64,000 nt of DNA from Ursus arctos (lineage: Eukaryota > Chordata > Mammalia > Carnivora > Ursidae), in the NCBI RefSeq assembly GCF_023065955.2, contig NW_026622808.1, positions 32,810,475 through 32,874,474 on the forward strand, read 5' to 3'. Shown here piece after piece: positions 24,431 to 36,779 of the stretch. The stretch's first letter is position 1; every line of letters begins with the position of its first letter. The translations under genes were made by a program, and so were the position numbers. The notes under the pieces are model-generated. The model was not told where the DNA came from. It searched no databases and saw nothing but the letters and a program-made list of their open reading frames with translations.

Positions 24431-24748
24431 AGAATCTGATTTGCGGTGAGACATGTCGCTTGGGTTGCATGGTGTTTGGAACAGGTGCTATATCTTTATC
24501 AAACCGGTGTTTACTACGTTCTACTGTGTGAGAGAGAGGGCAGCAGTGAGGCAGTTGGAGAGAATGCCCCAGAACTGAACTGGGAGTCAGTTACTAGTTT
24601 CTGCTAATATAGACGAAAGAGTGACCCAAACCTTCACACTTGGCAGTTCCCCAGTCGTTGGTCATGGTGATTCGTTGTGGGCATTGCCGGGTGGGTAGTC
24701 TTTGGAGCTCCATGTGGGTCTGCCCAAGCTTTGTGGTTTTGATTCTTA

Positions 24749-24951
24749 TTTTGTTTTGTTTTGTTTTTAAAGATTTTATTTATTTATTTGACAGAGACAG
24801 CCAGCGAGAGAGGGAACACAGCAGGGGGAGTGGGAGAGGAAGAAGCAGGTTCATAGCGGAGGAGCCCGATGTGGGGCTCGATCCCAAAACACCGGGATCA
24901 CGCCCTGAGCCGAAGGCAGACGCTTTAACGACTGCGCTACCCAGGCGCCCC
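24749..24951 (-). repeat. CAN-SINE, young subfamily
   Basis: Duplication tgattctta at 24,740 and 24,952; (TTTTG)n in the tail. The last SINE for 10.7 kb. Confidence 0.95.
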
Positions 24952-25909
24952 TGATTCTTAGTTTTTGGATGTACTTTTATGGACCAAGATTTCTAAAACG
25001 GTGTGGGGCAGTTGGAGATCTTGTTTTCTTCAGTGGTGGGCTTGCCTTCTATCTCAGAAGCATGTCTTCTCTGAGGGTTGCTGAAATTGGAAAGATTTCT
25101 GACTCTATGTGAGCCTGTGAGCTAGAGCCTATGATCTTAAATCAGCCTTCTTCCTGCAGTTTCTGCCTCCTATAGGTGTTTCCACTGACAGCCTGAAGGC
25201 TTCCTTCCAAGGTGGCTGCTTTATGAGGTCAGCAGGCCTTGCCTCCCCCAATTCCAAGGTCGTGTTGGTATTTGGTGATGGAGGGCTGAGTGATCTGAAA
25301 CCCTGGGGGAGTCCCCTGACCTGGACCAGCCTGTCACTCAAACACACGTACTGGTGCTGATGAGCGCTTCACACAAAGCTCTGATTCCTGCCTCTTGCCT
25401 GTCATTCCTGCCATTAAGGGTTAGTTGTGGGTGGTACAGTTAGGGCAGAAATCTTTATTTGACCCAGAGACCCCCAAGGATAGTCTGAATCTCATGTGCA
25501 AATGTGCCGGGATAGAGCACATCTGTTTGAGAACGAAGAGGTGAATGCTGGTTTTTGGTTTGCCCCTGCAGCAAGTTCTCTCCTCCCCCAGGCCCCTCAG
25601 GGTTTTCATCCACTGCTGGCAGACAGGTCCCAGGGACTTGTTTCCCTGTAGAGTCCTGGCTTTCCCTTCCTGTGGCCTCCCCACTTCCCTTTGATGCTTT
25701 GAGCTTCTGCTTTGGGGGATGACCAGGGAGAGAGGGCCCCAGTGTGTGCTGGGTCCAGGGCCAGAAGGAGGCCTGGGGGGTGGGCTGTCCAGCTGTTGCT
25801 GCAGCGGCCTCACAATGCATACTGGGTGCTCCTCTCAGCCCAGACGTGAGCGGGGAATCAGCACCCCCAGAGAATCCAGCAGCCTGTGCCTGGCCCTGTG
25901 ATTGTACAG

Positions 25910-25990
25910 GGAGGTCATCGTTTCCCCTTTTTACAGATGAGAAACCGGGGCTGAGGTTGGGTCAAGCCCCAGCCTGCCTGGAACCGGGAT
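25910..25990 (-). repeat. MIR-like fragment
   Basis: 'ttttacagatgagaaaccgg' then 'ggaaccgggattcagcc' is the core of a reversed MIR. Confidence 0.45.
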
Positions 25991-28900
25991 TCAGCCAAGG
26001 ACTCCTGGAGATGGGGCTTCCTGTCGCGTCTGCTGTTGTTACAGGGAACTATGAGTCCTGGCTTGTCGAGGGGGCATCTCTTTCCGGAGGAACTTTCATA
26101 TCCTGCTTCACCCTTAGGCCCTGAGAGGAAAAGCATTCTAGAGCCTGGGAGTTTTGGAGGCTTGGGAAGGTGTGTGGAGTTCCCGTGGGCAGAGGGGCTC
26201 CCGCTTTGACGGGGCAGAGCAGGTGCTGCAGTTAGCAGCCGCTCAGCTGAGCGCCCTCAGGAGGGAGGGACTGTTAGTGGAATCCGTCAGGGACTGCGGA
26301 CACTGCCAGCCCCTTAGGCATGTTCAGGCTTCCCAGGTCAGGGGCTTTCCCCAAATGGCCTTGAAAATGCAGAGACACCAGCTTGCTTGGGACTCGGCTA
26401 GGTTCCTTGTAGAGCTCGTATTTGTTTTGCTTCCTGTGGCCCTTTATTGAAGCGAATCACTGCCACTTAAACTGCTGTCTGGGCCTGACGTTCCCAATAC
26501 CAGCATGCTCAGAGATGCATGGATGTTAGAACTTTTGGGTTGGTACCTTTCCTTCCTGTCTGAGGAGTCCTCAAGACCCTGGGGACTGTCTGCTTCAGGT
26601 TTATAGATCCGGGTCAGACACCTGTTGTGGGGCAGGGCATGGCCTACACTCCGGAATCCTGAGGAGCCCGGATCTGCAGAAGGAAAGGCAGAAGTGTAGG
26701 CTGGAGAGGCTGTTACATGTTATTAACATGTAATAATGTTACTTGGCATAGTTAAAGTAGGTGTATGTCTTCCGAGGGTGGCCGTGTGGGAGCCTTGGCC
26801 AGAGAGCGCCTTGGGCTGAGTCCTTAGGAAATGTCTGGCAGCAAAGCTGTGGCTGTTGGGGTCAGCAGAATAGGAATTGAGCCAGGCTGGGAAGCTTGAG
26901 GAGGCGGGGCCCTTCTCGGTGTTCTCTGTTATAAAGTGCCCTTGTGTAGCTGGTGAGACTTGGAAAAGCACTGGGACTACTTACTCATCTGTGCGGAGGG
27001 AACACACAGGGCTGGGCACAGGGCCTGGCTACTCAGGAATGTCCCACGGGATGACTTCACCTGGAGCTCTCCATTCTAGGCCCTCCCTCTGCTGGGTGTG
27101 CTGTCATCCTGGTGGTGGCCATTGGGATGGAGTGCGGTGAGGAAACATACTTAGGTGGCTGGAAACCTGGCTACACCCTGGCTCACCTACTGCCCGCCTC
27201 TCAGGACCCCAAGCCATCCCCCACCGTTGTAAAACATTTCATGGTTCCATGACTACTCCATTTGGCCCTTACAGCTTTGCTTCCTGTTTTTTGCAAAATG
27301 AGAGCATTTAGCCTTTGCTTTACATGTTTATATGTGGATGTGACAGTTTTCATATTTAACATAACTGAACTGAAAAAATTTAAAGCATAGGCTTGTAACC
27401 AAAACATTTGAAATAAGTATTATTTTTGTAGCTAAAAAAGATTTTAAAGGAAAAATATATTTAGTGTTTTTCATGAATTTGGAGACACCCATGTTTACAG
27501 ATATTTTACCATTTCTGATGTTGGCGGCGTTTGCAGTAGATGGTGACTGACAGGAGGGGTTCTTCGTGGTGCCTTAAGTAGACGGTGGAGCACCTCAGGC
27601 GCTGTGATGTCGCAGAGGAAGCTCTTCACAGACCCTCTGTGATCTCAGTGGCTCAGAGCAGTCACTAAAGGACAGCTCCAGTAACAGTAACTTCTAATAA
27701 TGTCAGATGTCTTCTCGTGGGTTTTGCTGGAGGTGGGGAATCTGTTTATAGGGGAGTATCTAGTCTCTGGTGAGATTAATGGAATGACAGGTGCCTGGCT
27801 TTTGGCAAGAGGAATCCTGAGGAACCAGAGCCTCTAGGGAGCCCAGCAGGCATGGCTCTGGCCTTCCTGCTGCGAGCAGAGAAACATTTTAGTGTCCCTC
27901 TGCTGACAAGCAGTGGCCGTGCAGGGCCATCCCTGGGCTGAGGCCGGCAGTAAGACGTGCCGTTTGTTGGCCAGTGTTGGCTCTGGGCTTGATGGGACAG
28001 GACCGTGGAGCTGAGAGTGCCTTTCATTAGACCGGAGAGTGGGTGCCACCTTTCTTGTGTTGGGGGCAAGAATAGGTGTTTCCCAGAGGTGAGAGTAGTC
28101 ATGGATAGGACCTGGGCAAGAGACAAGCCTTGTTTCCCTCTTGTCAGTTGATGGTAGAAGTTTCTCTGGCAGCATTCCTTTGGGTACCTTAATTATTACC
28201 AGTTATGTCCCTGCGGAAAAGGACTTCTACCCTAAAATAGGAGCACCTGGGAGGTGCTGTTCGGTGGATTATGGGGGTAAGCTCCTTAGGCCTGCTTCTG
28301 GGCCCAGCTCTCCCAAGGACAGAGGTGGGCTCTGTATATTTCCCAAACTTAGTTGACTAAAGAACTCTCCCTTAGACCAGAGCTCCTTGGACTCTGATGA
28401 ACACTCTTCTAGAGTAGTTTCCAGTTCCCCACCCTGGGTGTTGGCAGTTTTTCTTGAGGTTTGAAAAGCCGGGGTAATTAAGACATTAGATATAGCTAAC
28501 TGTATTTGCTCCCCAAATGTGTCCCACTGTACTTGAATGTATGTCCCACTGACATGGTAGTTGTAAGTGAGGCGTCTGGGGACATTGAGTTGTCCCTTGC
28601 ACCCAGGGTCATGTGCATTTCCACTTCCGGGCAGAAAGGGCATACAACTCCAGCAAAACTGTGATGTCTGCAGAGGGCAGGGAGAAGGCTGAGACAGGGT
28701 TGGAAAGGAGTGCTGAGGGTTGAGACACTTGGGCCCGACTCCGCAGGCCAAGTGGGCGAGCAGGTGGCAGGGTATATCTCTGTTGTGGAAACCCGCAACA
28801 TTTTGAGCTCCATGGCATCAGTTCTCTGGGACGAGATATGTGTTTGAGTGCCACTGCTGCCGTCTCCCCGTAGTGTGGCCTTGGGCAGTCATTTGCCTTC

Positions 28901-29102
28901 CACGCTAGCCTGTCTGACAGCCCCAGTCTTTCATGACAGGTGAATGAGAGCTCCAGGAGAGGAGTTGGTTCCCCCAACAGACATTCTGTGTTACACCTTC
29001 AGCCTGTCGCACGGTTCAGGCTAGGCCGGGGAGGAACTGTTGTGATCACTGTCAGCTTATGCATCGACAGTACCACTGAACTCACACTGGTGTCTCTTTC
29101 AG

Positions 29103-31505
29103 GTGTCAGCCGCGGGGAAAGAGGCCTTGCCGTCCTGGCTGCACTGGGACCCGCAGAGCCACACCCTGGAGGGCCTCCCTCTGGACACCGATAAGGGCGT
29201 GCATTACATTTCAGTGAGTGCCACGCGGCTGGGGGCCAACGGGAGCCACGTCCCCCAGACCTCCAGCGTGTTCTCTATCGAGGTCTACCCTGAGGACCAC
29301 AGCGAGCTGCAGTCTGTGCGGGCGGCGTCCCCAGACCCTGCTGAGGTGCTGTCCTCTGCCTGTGCTGCCGACGAGCCTGTGACTGTCCTGACGGTCATTC
29401 TGGACGCTGACCTCACCAAGATGACCCCAAAGCAGAGGATTGAGCTCCTGCACAGGATGCAGAGCTTCTCCGAAGTGGAGCTTCCCAACATGAAGCTGGT
29501 GCCCGTGGTGAACAATAGGCTGTTTGACATGTCAGCCTTCATGGCTGGCCCAGGCAATGCGAAAAAGGTGGTAGAGAACGGGGCCCTGCTCTCTTGGAAG
29601 CTGGGCTGCTCCCTGAACCAGAACAATGTGCCTGATATCCGTGGTGTGGAGGCCCCCGCCAGGGAGGGCACTATGTCCGCCCAGCTTGGCTACCCTGTGG
29701 TGGGTTGGCATATCGCCAACAAGAAGCCCCCTCTCCCCAAACGCATCCGGAGGCAGATCCATGCCACCCCCACACCTGTCACTGCCATTGGGCCTCCAAC
29801 CACGGCCATCCAGGAGCCACCATCCAGGATCGTGCCTACCCCCACGTCTCCAGCCATTGCTCCTCCAACAGAGACCATGGCTCCTCCAGTCAGAGATCCT
29901 GTTCCTGGAAAGCCCACGGTCACCATTCGGACTCGAGGTGCCATTATTCAGACCCCGACCCTAGGCCCCATCCAGCCCACTCGGGTGTCAGAAGCCGGCA
30001 CCACAGTTCCTGGCCAGATCCGCCCAACAATGACCATTCCTGGCTACGTGGAGCCCACGGCCGTCGCCACCCCTCCCACGACTACCACCAAGAAGCCACG
30101 CGTATCCACACCAAAACCAGCCACGCCTTCTACTGACTCCTCCACCACCACAACTCGAAGGCCGACCAAAAAGCCACGGACACCCCGACCGGTGCCGCGG
30201 GTCACCACCAAAGCTCCCATCACCAGACTGGAAACCGCCTCCCCGCCTACTCGCATCCGCACCACCACAAGTGGGGTTCCCCGTGGAGGAGAACCCAACC
30301 AGCGGCCAGAGCTGAAGAACCACATTGACAGGGTGGATGCCTGGGTGGGCACCTACTTCGAGGTGAAGATCCCGTCGGACACCTTCTATGACAACGAGGA
30401 CACCACCACTGATAAGCTGAAGCTGACCCTGAAGCTTCGCGAGCAGCAGCTGGTAGGTGAGAAGTCGTGGGTGCAGTTCAACAGCAACAGCCAGCTCATG
30501 TATGGCCTGCCCGACAGCAGCCACGTGGGCAAGCACGAGTACTTCATGCACGCCACGGACAAGGGGGGCCTGTCCGCTGTGGATGCCTTCGAGATCCACG
30601 TCCACAAGCGCCCTCAAGGGGACAGGGCTCCCGCACGGTTCAAGGCCAAGTTTGTGGGTGACCCCGCCCCCGTGGTGAATGACATCCACAGGAAGATCGC
30701 CCTGGTGAAGAAGCTGGCCTTTGCCTTCGGGGACCGCAACTGCAGCACCATCACCCTGCAGAATATCACCCGGGGCTCCATCGTGGTGGAGTGGACTAAC
30801 AACACACTGCCCCTGGAACCCTGCCCCAAGGAGCAGATCGTGGGCCTGAGCCGGAGGATCGCGGAGGATGACGGGAAGCCTCGGGCCGCCTTCTCCAACG
30901 CCTTGGAGCCTGACTTCAAGGCCACGAGCATCGCCGTGACAGGCTCGGGCAGCTGCCGGCATCTGCAGTTTATCCCTGCGGCACCGCCCAGGAGGGTGCC
31001 CTCGGAGGCGCCACCCACGGACGTGCCGGACAGGGACCCCGAGAAGAGCAGCGAGGATGACGTTTACCTGCACACGGTCATCCCGGCCGTGGTGGTCGCG
31101 GCCATCCTGCTCATCGCCGGCATCATTGCCATGATCTGCTACCGCAAGAAGCGGAAGGGCAAGCTCACGCTCGAGGACCAGGCCACCTTCATCAAGAAGG
31201 GGGTGCCTATCATCTTTGCAGACGAGCTGGATGACTCCAAGCCCCCACCCTCCTCCAGCATGCCACTTATCCTGCAGGAGGAGAAAGCCCCTCTCCCCCC
31301 TCCTGAGTACCCCAACCAGAGCGTGCCCGAGACCACTCCTCTGAACCAGGACACCGTGGGAGAGTACACGCCCCTGCGGGATGAGGATCCCAACGCGCCT
31401 CCCTACCAGCCCCCCCCACCCTTCACGGCCCCCATGGAGGGCAAGGGCTCCCGTCCCAAGAACATGACCCCGTACCGGTCGCCCCCTCCCTACGTGCCCC
31501 CTTAA
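29103..31505 (+). CDS. DAG1: Dystroglycan precursor, terminal coding exon (residues 93-892)
   Basis: This single 800-codon exon encodes most of alpha- and all of beta-dystroglycan, the transmembrane link between laminin-type matrix ligands and cytoplasmic dystrophin or utrophin. Visible landmarks: sequon N138 (NGS); furin site RIRR at 306-309; mucin-like Thr/Pro domain from 310 to about 480 with TPT motifs at T314/T316 and T376/T378, the known M3-glycan/matriglycan sites of the family; Ig-like and SEA-like region about 485-710; sequons N638, N646 and N658; alpha/beta cleavage at G650-S651; cysteines C666 and C710, equivalent to the beta-subunit disulfide; one transmembrane helix about 751-772; basic RKKRKGK juxtamembrane nuclear-localisation/ERM motif 773-779; proline-rich tail ending in PPPYVPP, with the dystrophin WW-binding PPPY at 886-889. 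No frameshift or stop is present. The furin site reads RIRR where I recall RVRR in human. Confidence 0.98.
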   Translation: MSAAGKEALPSWLHWDPQSHTLEGLPLDTDKGVHYISVSATRLGANGSHVPQTSSVFSIEVYPEDHSELQSVRAASPDPAEVLSSACAADEPVTVLTVILDADLTKMTPKQRIELLHRMQSFSEVELPNMKLVPVVNNRLFDMSAFMAGPGNAKKVVENGALLSWKLGCSLNQNNVPDIRGVEAPAREGTMSAQLGYPVVGWHIANKKPPLPKRIRRQIHATPTPVTAIGPPTTAIQEPPSRIVPTPTSPAIAPPTETMAPPVRDPVPGKPTVTIRTRGAIIQTPTLGPIQPTRVSEAGTTVPGQIRPTMTIPGYVEPTAVATPPTTTTKKPRVSTPKPATPSTDSSTTTTRRPTKKPRTPRPVPRVTTKAPITRLETASPPTRIRTTTSGVPRGGEPNQRPELKNHIDRVDAWVGTYFEVKIPSDTFYDNEDTTTDKLKLTLKLREQQLVGEKSWVQFNSNSQLMYGLPDSSHVGKHEYFMHATDKGGLSAVDAFEIHVHKRPQGDRAPARFKAKFVGDPAPVVNDIHRKIALVKKLAFAFGDRNCSTITLQNITRGSIVVEWTNNTLPLEPCPKEQIVGLSRRIAEDDGKPRAAFSNALEPDFKATSIAVTGSGSCRHLQFIPAAPPRRVPSEAPPTDVPDRDPEKSSEDDVYLHTVIPAVVVAAILLIAGIIAMICYRKKRKGKLTLEDQATFIKKGVPIIFADELDDSKPPPSSSMPLILQEEKAPLPPPEYPNQSVPETTPLNQDTVGEYTPLRDEDPNAPPYQPPPPFTAPMEGKGSRPKNMTPYRSPPPYVPP

Positions 31506-33609
31506 CCCACAAGCGCCTGGGTGGAGGCAGGGGTAGGGCAGGGCCCTGGAGACAACACGGTGTTGTCTGTGGAGACCGGTGGCCTGCAGACCATCGCCCA
31601 CTGGGAGCCGACACCTGACCTAGCACACACTGACCCGCGCGAGGCCCGGCCGAGCCCGCCCTCTCTGGTCCTCCAAAACCCCAAAGCAGCTGGAGAGACT
31701 TTGGGGACATTTTTACTTTTATTTTTTGCCTAACAGCTTTTTGTTTGTTCATAGAAAATTCTTTGCTGCGGTTTTGATGGCTGGCTCTGAAAGCGCTGTT
31801 TGGAGTAGAGGTAGACGGAGGGAGCGAGGAGCCGTGAATGAACTCGCAGGCGGTGCTGGGCGGCCTCCCGGCGCTCTGCGTTTTGCCTTTAACACTAACT
31901 GTACTGTTTTTTCTATTCACGTGTGTCTAGCTGCAGGATGTAACATGGAAAACAGTAGCTAAAGATTAAATTCAAAGGACTTTCAGAAGTTAAGGTTAAG
32001 TTTTTACATTTAATCTGCTGTTTACCTAAACTTGTATGTATAATTTTTGGTGGGTATGGGAAATTGCTTTGCTAAAAATAAGCTCCCAGGGTGTTTCAAA
32101 CTTAAGAGAAGACCAAGGGACAGTATTTTTTATCAAAGGAATCCTATTTTTTCACACTATGTAAACTTGGTGGCTCTGATAGTGCAGAGCCTGACTGGGG
32201 GCCTCCCGGCTGTGGCCCTGGGGCCGGGGTCCTGGTGCTGGGCTTGCTCTCCCGCTCTTGCCAGGGGCCGGAAGCTCGAGGGGCCTCTTGGCCGTGGACA
32301 TCCACCCCCCCCCCATGCACGCTAGTGGCCCACCACCAAGGGGTCTTCATTTCCATGGAAAAGGGACTCCAAGAGGCAGTGGTGGCCGTGGCCCCCAACC
32401 TAGGTGCTCCAGGGTGGGCCGGCTGCTCGTGGGGTGGCTGGGGAGGTCGAGGGACTCGACCACATCAACATACTTTCTTTTACCTTCTTCTGTGTGTTTT
32501 TTTTCCCCTCCTGAAAGGAATATCATGGTTTTTGAAACACTCAGTGGGGGACATTTTGGTGAAGATGCAATATTTTTATGTCATGTGATGCTCTTTCCTC
32601 ACTTGACCTTGGCCGCTTTGTCCCAACAGTCCACAGCCCTGCCCTGACCCACCCCACCCCTCTTCTCTGGCACTGCAGTCCCGGGCCTTGGGCTGGGAAA
32701 GGTCTGGTGGCGGGTGAGGAGTGCCAGCAATAGTTCATAGTAAAAATCTGTGGGCTCTCAAAGCTAATTTTTTACTAAAGTTTTTATACAGCCTCAAATT
32801 GTTTTATTAAAAAAAAAAGATTAAAAATGGTGATGCTTACAGCAGTTTGTACGAGCTCTTAGTGTTGATTCCATGGAACTGACGGCTTTGCTCATTTTGA
32901 TTTTTTTTTCCCCCTTCTTTTCATAACGGTTTAAATTCTCAAATTACACTGGGCTTCTTTTGCCTTTTTTAGCAGAACGTCCGTCCGTCCATCTGCATCT
33001 CTGTCCCGTGACTCAGGGGTGCCCACTCTGCTTTGATTCTCCTCCTTTGGAAGAAACCATTTTGAGCATGACTTTTCGTGATGTCTAGGAGTTATTTTGG
33101 GTACCTTTTAGGGAGGAATGCCTTTTGCAATAATGTATCCCTTCTGCGATCGAGGGCTGGTGGGTGGACCCAGGCTCCCTTTGCACACTGAGCAGCCACT
33201 TCTAAGCCATATCGACTGTTTTGCAGAGGATTTGCGTGTGCTGCCTCGGGGTGGGGGGGCTGGTCAGAGAGGAGGGGGTCTCCAGCCTGCCCTTCTCAGG
33301 AGGGCGTTCTCCTTCTGCCTTTCCCCACAGGGCCCAGCCTCTCTCCCCTGCCCAGCCCTTGGTGGGGTACTCCAATGAGCAGGGCCCCTGTTGGGGGGGG
33401 GGGAGCCTGTGGATGAGGGCTCAGTGGACCTCTGGTGACTGGGTCTCGTGCCTCCCAGCCCTGATCCAAGCCAGAGCTTCCCCATTGCCCCCGAGTCAGG
33501 AGCACAAGTGGGGTCTGACCCGGTGAGAGTATTTTTGATGACCTCGTCAAAAAAGAAACAATTCCCAGTGTTCCAGGTGAGGGCTTTGAAAGGCCTTCCA
33601 AACAGCTCC

Positions 33610-33688
33610 GTTGCCCCTAGCAACCCCACCATCAGGCACTGCCATGCAGAGACGTGGCTGGCCCGGAATGGCCTGTTGCCATAGCAAC
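33610..33688. promoter_or_regulatory. Pair of RFX X-box palindromes
   Basis: GTTGCCCCTAGCAAC at 33,610-33,624 and GTTGCCATAGCAAC at 33,675-33,688 are inverted GTTGCC/RGCAAC half-sites with 3-bp and 2-bp spacers. This is the arrangement bound by RFX-family factors. They sit 50 bp apart at the distal end of the DAG1 3' UTR. The motif is seen directly; binding is inference. Confidence 0.5.
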
Positions 33689-33903
33689 TGGAGGCGATGG
33701 GGCAGTGAACAGAATAACAACAGCAACAATGCCCTTGCAGGCAGCCTCGTCCCCTGAGCGCCGGGCTGGCGATGGCCGGTGGACTCTGTGAGACAGAACC
33801 AATCTCATATTCAGCTGTTCACCAACCACTGACATGTTTTTATTTCCTTCTATATGATTTTAAGATGTGTTTTCTGCATTCTGTATAGAAACATATCAAA
33901 CTA

Positions 33904-33925
33904 AATAAAAGCAGTGTCTTTATTA
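33904..33925 (+). terminator. DAG1: DAG1 polyadenylation signal and inferred cleavage zone
   Basis: A canonical AATAAA at 33,904-33,909 is followed within 20 bases by a GT/T-rich element. The cleavage position is inferred, not observed. Confidence 0.7.
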
Positions 33926-35244
33926 CAATGCCATTGCCTCCAAGCATCTATTTCCCCGGCCCCTGCAATGTTCTAGGGTATGAATGGGGTTCGGGTCTGG
34001 TGTCTGCATGACAGGGAAGACGGGACCCAGCCAGGCCCATTCAGAGGACTTGGAGGTGGCCTTTGCGCCACTGACCTGATAGGCTCCATGCCTTACCATT
34101 TTTGTGCCCCCGAGAGGGGTGGGTGTGTGCTTCCGAAGCCCTGCCGACAACACAGCTCTCCTTAGCCGCTCTTCTGCCTGAGCCGCGGAGAAATCGGGAG
34201 CTTCAGTCTCCTCATCTGGGAGGACGGTGGGAAAGGTCCCGCCTGCCACAGGCTGTCTACCCCAGAGTGAGGAAGTCCCTGCAGTTCCACCCCAACTCTC
34301 ACTCCCACTGTCTTGCGGTCTTGGGCCTGGTCAGTCTCCCAGGTAGTCTGCAGAAGGCAGTTTGGGCCTTGGCCTTTTAGTGGGGGAAAGGGGAGAATGG
34401 TTTCTGGCCTGACTGTTCTGCCTTGGTTGGGCCTATGGATTCTGGGGGCCTGCCCCTAAGCGCCCTGCCTGGGATGGACAGGCCAGCTGGGTAGCATGAC
34501 TCAGTGCCCAGGAAGAGGCTGGGTTGTCCTGGGACACTGTCCAGGGTGTGGGAGGCAGGGGACACAGCAGCTGTGTCCAGTGGCAGGATCAGGAGCCATT
34601 GGTCACAGAACAACTGGTGCCTCTTCTGGGCTTGCTCCTACCCCCACAGGGTCCTCACTGTCTCCACCTGTGGCCCCCAGGGCTGCTTCTCTGCCCAGAA
34701 TCTTTAAGACCCAGAGCCAGACTGTCTCCTATCATAGGAGGAGCTGAGTTCCAACAACTACTTGTAGAAAAGCACTCTGATAAGTGCCAGGAAAGGCTGT
34801 CCCCAACTCAGGGACGGGTGCTTCACCCCCTGGGCCTAGCAGCAGGGCCCCAGGAAATAGCCCTGCCCTTGCTCTCTCGGCCTCAGGAAGTTCTGCTTAA
34901 TGTTTAACCCGAAACTGCTGGGTTATGAGTGGACTTAACTATTCTGAACTTCGGCAGAGAATAGTAAGGTCTGCAGGGCCAGGAAGAAGAGAAGCCACAA
35001 GGGCTTCTGGCCTCTGCATTGCTCTGCTCTTTGGGAATTTCTGATGTTTGGACCGGCAGGCCCCTGCTCCCCAGCACTCCTGCAGAGTCTGTAACTTCTT
35101 GGTAGGAGTGGGACTGTACTTACGTCTGAGCTGGAGAGAGGGTGATGGAAGAAAGGAGCAGGAAGGAAGGAAGGGACACAATTGAGGGGACAGGCCCACA
35201 GGAATCTACCTTCCCATATACCTCTGACCCGGGGTAAGTTCCCA

Positions 35245-35335
35245 GGCTCCCTCTACCCTGGCCTCCTCGTCTATAAGGTGGGGACAGAACTGGTCTCCTA
35301 GGGGCTCTGAGACACTGAGAATTGGGATAGAGTCA
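35245..35335 (+). repeat. MIR-like fragment
   Basis: 'cctcctcgtctataaggtgg' followed by 'ggacagaactggtctcctag' fits the + strand MIR core; weak. Confidence 0.35.
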
Positions 35336-35709
35336 CTCCAAACACATCTGCCGGTAAAAGGGACAGAATCCGAGCGAGGCTAAAAGAATCTGCATTCTCT
35401 CCTAGTGTAAAAGCACTTCATCGGGCCGAGATCCGTGGGCTAGTCTTGGACCAAAGCTGTTGGCTGGGAAATACTGGGGTGTCTAGGAGCTCCTCTAGAG
35501 CACTGCTAGTGTGGTGGGAAGACCCCACATGACTCACCCCCCTGCAGCCCCAGCCTGGCCTCCACTTGTTCCCAGGCTGAGCAAGCTCCTGTGAGAGGCC
35601 CTTCCCCAGCTCCTCTGAAGCATGGAAGGCCCCACTCCAGTGTCAGCCTTTTGAGGGGGAGCTTCACTCCTTACTAAAGATTACCATCTCTTAAAAATGC
35701 CAACGCGCT

Positions 35710-35902
35710 GGGGCGCCTGGGCGGCTCAGAAGGTCGAGCTTCTGACTCTTGGTTTCAGCTCAGGTTACAATCTCCGGGTCATAAGATGGAGCCGCTCCAT
35801 GCTCCGCGCAGAGTCTGCTTGAGATTCTCGCTCGCCCTCTGCCCCCCCACCTCTCTCTCTCTCTTTCTCTCAAATAAATTAATAAAATCTTTAAAAAAAA
35901 AA
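35710..35902 (+). repeat. CAN-SINE
   Basis: First of three consecutive + strand SINE pieces; head 'ggggcgcctgggcggctcag'. Confidence 0.92.
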
Positions 35903-35908
35903 CCAACC

Positions 35909-36016
35909 GGGGCTCCCTGCTCAGCGGGGAGTCTGCTTCTCCCTCTCCCTCTGCCCCTCCCCCTGCTCGTGCTCTCTCTCTCTCTCTCAAATAAATAAAC
36001 AAAATCTTTTAAAAAA
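35909..36016 (+). repeat. CAN-SINE, head missing
   Basis: Begins inside the body ('ggggctccctgctcagcggg') and runs to the A-tail, directly after the previous copy. Confidence 0.88.
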
Positions 36017-36025
36017 CACCAATTA

Positions 36026-36209
36026 GGGGTGCCTGGGTGGCTCAGTCATTAAGTGTCTGCCTTTGGCTCAGGTCATGATCCCAGGGTCCTGGGATTGAGC
36101 CCCACACTGGACTCCTGGCTCAGTGAGAGCCTGGTTCTCCCTCTCCCTGTCTCTGTTCCTGCTTGTACTCTCTCTGTCAAATACATAAATAAAATATTTA
36201 AAAAATAAA
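36026..36209 (+). repeat. CAN-SINE
   Basis: Complete copy. Flanks aaacaccaatta and aaataccagttg are a decayed duplication that includes the tail of the previous piece. Confidence 0.92.
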
Positions 36210-36779
36210 TACCAGTTGGCTAATGACTTAACTCTTTTCCTGCTTTGCGTACCTTCTTGATCGCCATCTTGAGGCAAGGTGAGTGAGGCCCAGAGAGGAG
36301 ACGCGTCCAGGTCCCGCGGCTAGGTCAAGGCAGGTTCAATTCTGAACACTTCAGGTTTTTTCCCTGATGGTAAGATTTTGTTCATACTGTGGAGCAGCAG
36401 ACAATTATCTGAAGTCTCCTCCCACCCCCCTGGGGGGTGCTGGGTACCATGTCTCTTGTAGGGACCCTAAAGAAGACCCAGAGAAGATAGGGCAAGAGAT
36501 TTAAAGTGGGGGTTCCCATCTGCTGGGGGTGGAGTGGGCCCGTGCAGGAGCAGCCTGTGAGGCGGGCAGTATGAGACCTGGCCTCTGGGGCCCTACTGTC
36601 CCCAGCTTTGGCGAGGGTGACCCTGAAGTCCCAGCCGGGATGGAGCAAAGCTAGTCTGATCGCGTTCCTGCGGAAGGTTCCATGTAGCCAGGACGATGCC
36701 ACTAGCTGGGTTCAGGGCAGTGATGGGGTAGCTCTCAATCTTTGTTGTTGCTTGCAGGTGTCCCCCACCCAGGTGAGCC

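Larger units (their letters stand above)
15189..29102 (+). other. DAG1: DAG1 intron between the two coding exons
   Basis: A 13.9-kb intron bounded by GTGAGA and a CTCTTTCAG acceptor. It holds SINEs, an L1 3' end (18.04-18.67 kb), an L1 ORF2 segment (22.47-24.42 kb), a DNA-transposon-like element (15.94-16.29 kb) and an old LTR-like repeat (16.64-17.40 kb). In about 19.8-22.3 kb and 25.0-29.1 kb I see no gene and, apart from a weak MIR-like piece at 25.9 kb, no repeat that I recognise. Confidence 0.85.
14807..33925 (+). other. DAG1: DAG1 gene portion (two coding exons, intron, 3' UTR)
   Basis: This span holds the whole dystroglycan reading frame as join(14913..15188, 29103..31505), 276 + 2400 coding bases plus stop, 892 residues. 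Human dystroglycan is about 895 residues, so the protein is complete. The intron is phase 0: the first exon ends in an AAG codon before GTGAGA, and the next begins GTG TCA after a pyrimidine-rich CTCTTTCAG acceptor. The acceptor of the first exon is TTCTTTTTCAG ending at 14,806. The gene's 5' non-coding exon and promoter lie upstream of the window. The inferred 3' end is just after the AATAAA at 33,904. Confidence 0.95.
31506..33925 (+). other. DAG1: DAG1 3' UTR
   Basis: About 2.4 kb of unique, SINE-free sequence follows the TAA stop at 31,503-31,505. This is close to the 3' UTR length I expect for mammalian DAG1. It has an internal ATTAAA followed by an A-run near 32,806, which could be a weak alternative poly(A) signal. 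It ends with AATAAA at 33,904-33,909 next to a GT-rich stretch (gtgtctttatt). Two RFX-type X-box palindromes lie near its end. Short open frames here are not supported as genes. Confidence 0.8.

Noticed and set aside
29988..31601. A 537-codon open frame on the minus strand across the DAG1 exon
   Set aside because: It mirrors the GC-rich third positions of dystroglycan codons. The composition is His/Arg/Gly-rich with no domain, and the + strand gene fully explains the sequence.
31726..31962. Short frames in the DAG1 3' UTR
   Set aside because: No coding bias or homology, and the interval is explained as untranslated sequence.
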